Of a stretch of DNA of 53,115 bases, positions 52,086 to 53,115 are shown piece after piece (position 1 is the first letter of the stretch; every line of letters starts with the position of its first letter). Made by a program: the position numbers and the translations under genes. Under the pieces are notes generated by a model, which saw only the letters and a program-made list of their open reading frames with translations, ran no database searches and was not told the DNA's origin. The DNA comes from Microcoleus sp. GA_180221_E-2-1-MAG-45_12 (GTDB lineage: Bacteria; Cyanobacteriota; Cyanobacteriia; Cyanobacteriales; JAAUUE01): contig JAIMKT010000021.1 of assembly GCA_020692245.1 (NCBI GenBank), forward strand, positions 1-53,115, read 5' to 3'.

Positions 52086-52626
52086 CTTTGTAATTTTCCT
52101 ATGAGTTATAAAGTTGAAGATAGGGTGTATGGGGTGAAATTCTGCTCGTGTAGACTTACCTAGCAACAGATGTCCCTGCGGTTTGTCTAGTAGAAGCATC
52201 TAAAATAGGAGCGTCTAAAAAATGAGCTATAATATTCAATTCTTGAACTATTGCAGTTACTTTATGATGTAAGTCTAGATTTAGATTTAGACCTTCTCTT
52301 CTATACTATAACAATCCCCAAGATTTATGCGGATCGCCAAATCTGCTGCCATTGATTAGCTAGGACAATACCTTTAGTTGGAGAGCCAAACAGAATTAGT
52401 TTATTTAATTTTCTTAACTATCTAAATTCTCGAAGATATTGGTAAATTTTTCGGCAGAGAAGCTAGAAAATCATCCTTATTCTGGGCATTCTTGGAGTAT
52501 CATCAATTATGCTTCGATCGCAGAGATAATAACCCAGAAATAATATATATCTCCAAGATTGGGAACTAGTTGCAGATTAGTGGCAAAGCAATCAGAAGTA
52601 GCAGTAAGTAATAACAAGCAAGAGTT
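52086..52626. other. 541-bp gene-free region
   Basis: AT-rich spacer between the divergent lipid kinase and aspartate kinase genes. I see no gene, RNA or clear repeat. Both promoters should be here. The open frame to 52199 within it is the unsupported N-terminal extension of the kinase reading. Confidence 0.5.
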
Positions 52627-53115
52627 ATGGCGTTAGTTGTCCAAAAATATGGCGGTAGTTCCGTGGGTTCGGTAGAGCGGATTCAGGCAGTTGCCCAGCG
52701 AGTCCAGCAGACGGTACAGGCAGGAAATTCCCTTGTAGTCGTGGTGTCAGCCATGGGCAAAACTACCGATGGATTGGTGAGCCTTGCCAAGGAAATCTCT
52801 AGCAACCCCAGCCGCCGGGAAATGGATATGTTGCTGTCTACGGGGGAACAGGTCTCGATCGCCCTCCTAACGATGGCTTTACAAGAACTAGGACAGGATG
52901 CCATTTCTCTCACCGGGGCGCAGGTAGGGATTGTCACGGAAGCAGCCCACAGCAAAGCAAGAATTTTAGAAATTTCCCCCGATCGGCTCCAGCGACATCT
53001 TCAAGAAGGAAAAGCTATTGTCGTGGCTGGGTTTCAGGGGATTAGCAACACCAGCGAACTAGAGATTACGACCCTAGGACGGGGCGGCTCTGATACGTCA
53101 GCCGTGGCTCTAGCT
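52627..53115 (+). CDS. lysC: Aspartate kinase (3' part off the window)
   Basis: 163 residues visible of a usual ~600 in cyanobacteria; it runs off the right edge. The start [20 protein letters not shown] carries the KYGGSSV ATP/aspartate motif; [31 protein letters not shown] and the [15 protein letters not shown] active-site loop follow. First enzyme of the aspartate family (lysine, threonine, methionine). No attenuator or riboswitch was recognised in the upstream region. Confidence 0.96.
   Translation, partial: MALVVQKYGGSSVGSVERIQAVAQRVQQTVQAGNSLVVVVSAMGKTTDGLVSLAKEISSNPSRREMDMLLSTGEQVSIALLTMALQELGQDAISLTGAQVGIVTEAAHSKARILEISPDRLQRHLQEGKAIVVAGFQGISNTSELEITTLGRGGSDTSAVALA

Noticed and set aside
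52086-52199. Longer N-terminus of the lipid kinase
   Set aside because: The extra 38 residues have no family match, while the conserved start INPTAG follows directly after the ATG at 52085.

Overview
The window is cyanobacterial chromosome. Copies of the octamer GCGATCGC and its core CGATCG, the HIP1 repeat typical of cyanobacteria, are scattered through most genes. The gene set also fits: a long LptC, a Mo-dependent nitrogenase C-terminus family protein, a periplasmic PstS-type phosphate system, Uma2 (DUF820) nucleases, orthocaspases and pentapeptide-repeat proteins. The genus cannot be fixed from the sequence alone. No complete IS element, CRISPR array, rRNA or tRNA was seen.

Layout. 1-5300 (minus strand): a leucine-rich-repeat protein cut by the left edge, a YkvA-like membrane protein, an HlyD plus double-ATPase ABC export pair without its permeases, and two small conserved proteins. 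A 4.5S-type SRP RNA lies at about 5516-5611 (minus). 5896-12483: a secreted histidine phosphatase, a PiuC-like dioxygenase, a B12-dependent ribonucleotide reductase interrupted by a LAGLIDADG intein, a Uma2 nuclease and BioY. 12557-17254: pstS-pstC-pstA-pstB with a putative Pho box and an intercistronic hairpin, followed by a Crp-type regulator. 17302-26161 (minus): a peptidoglycan dipeptide epimerase, then two endolysin-like enzymes (GH24 lysozyme and M15 peptidase, each with a peptidoglycan-binding domain), two caspase-like proteases and an LCAT-type lipase. The four central genes are closely spaced and look like one operon. 26827-41425: a mixed region with a Mo-nitrogenase C-terminus protein, an SFPD-repeat protein, pentapeptide proteins, PBP2, SbcC, an SDR-dioxygenase fusion, QueA, LptC, a NYN/OST-HTH protein and an orphan response regulator. 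41503-53115: endonuclease III, an accessory island at 42270-45440, an ABC-F ATPase, PurB, a glycosyltransferase, a PAP2 phosphatase, a lipid kinase, and aspartate kinase cut by the right edge.

The two most notable regions are the 42270-45440 island and the 18884-24762 operon. The island holds an 88-bp site at 43642-43729 with the architecture of an integron attC recombination site (VCR-like R and L boxes, one extrahelical base). It lies directly downstream of a gene coding for a PIN-like domain joined to an RNxxxH (HEPN-type) segment. Upstream of that gene, and again upstream of a neighbouring SDR gene, is a duplicated ~83-bp module: a consensus promoter (TTGACA, 16 bp, TATACT) running into an integron-type core site GTTAGRC. 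No integrase gene is visible. This looks like an integron cassette remnant carrying a candidate RNase defence gene. The operon at 18884-24762 couples caspase-type proteases with signal-less cell-wall hydrolases and may be a programmed-lysis or anti-phage module. Both readings of function are inference.
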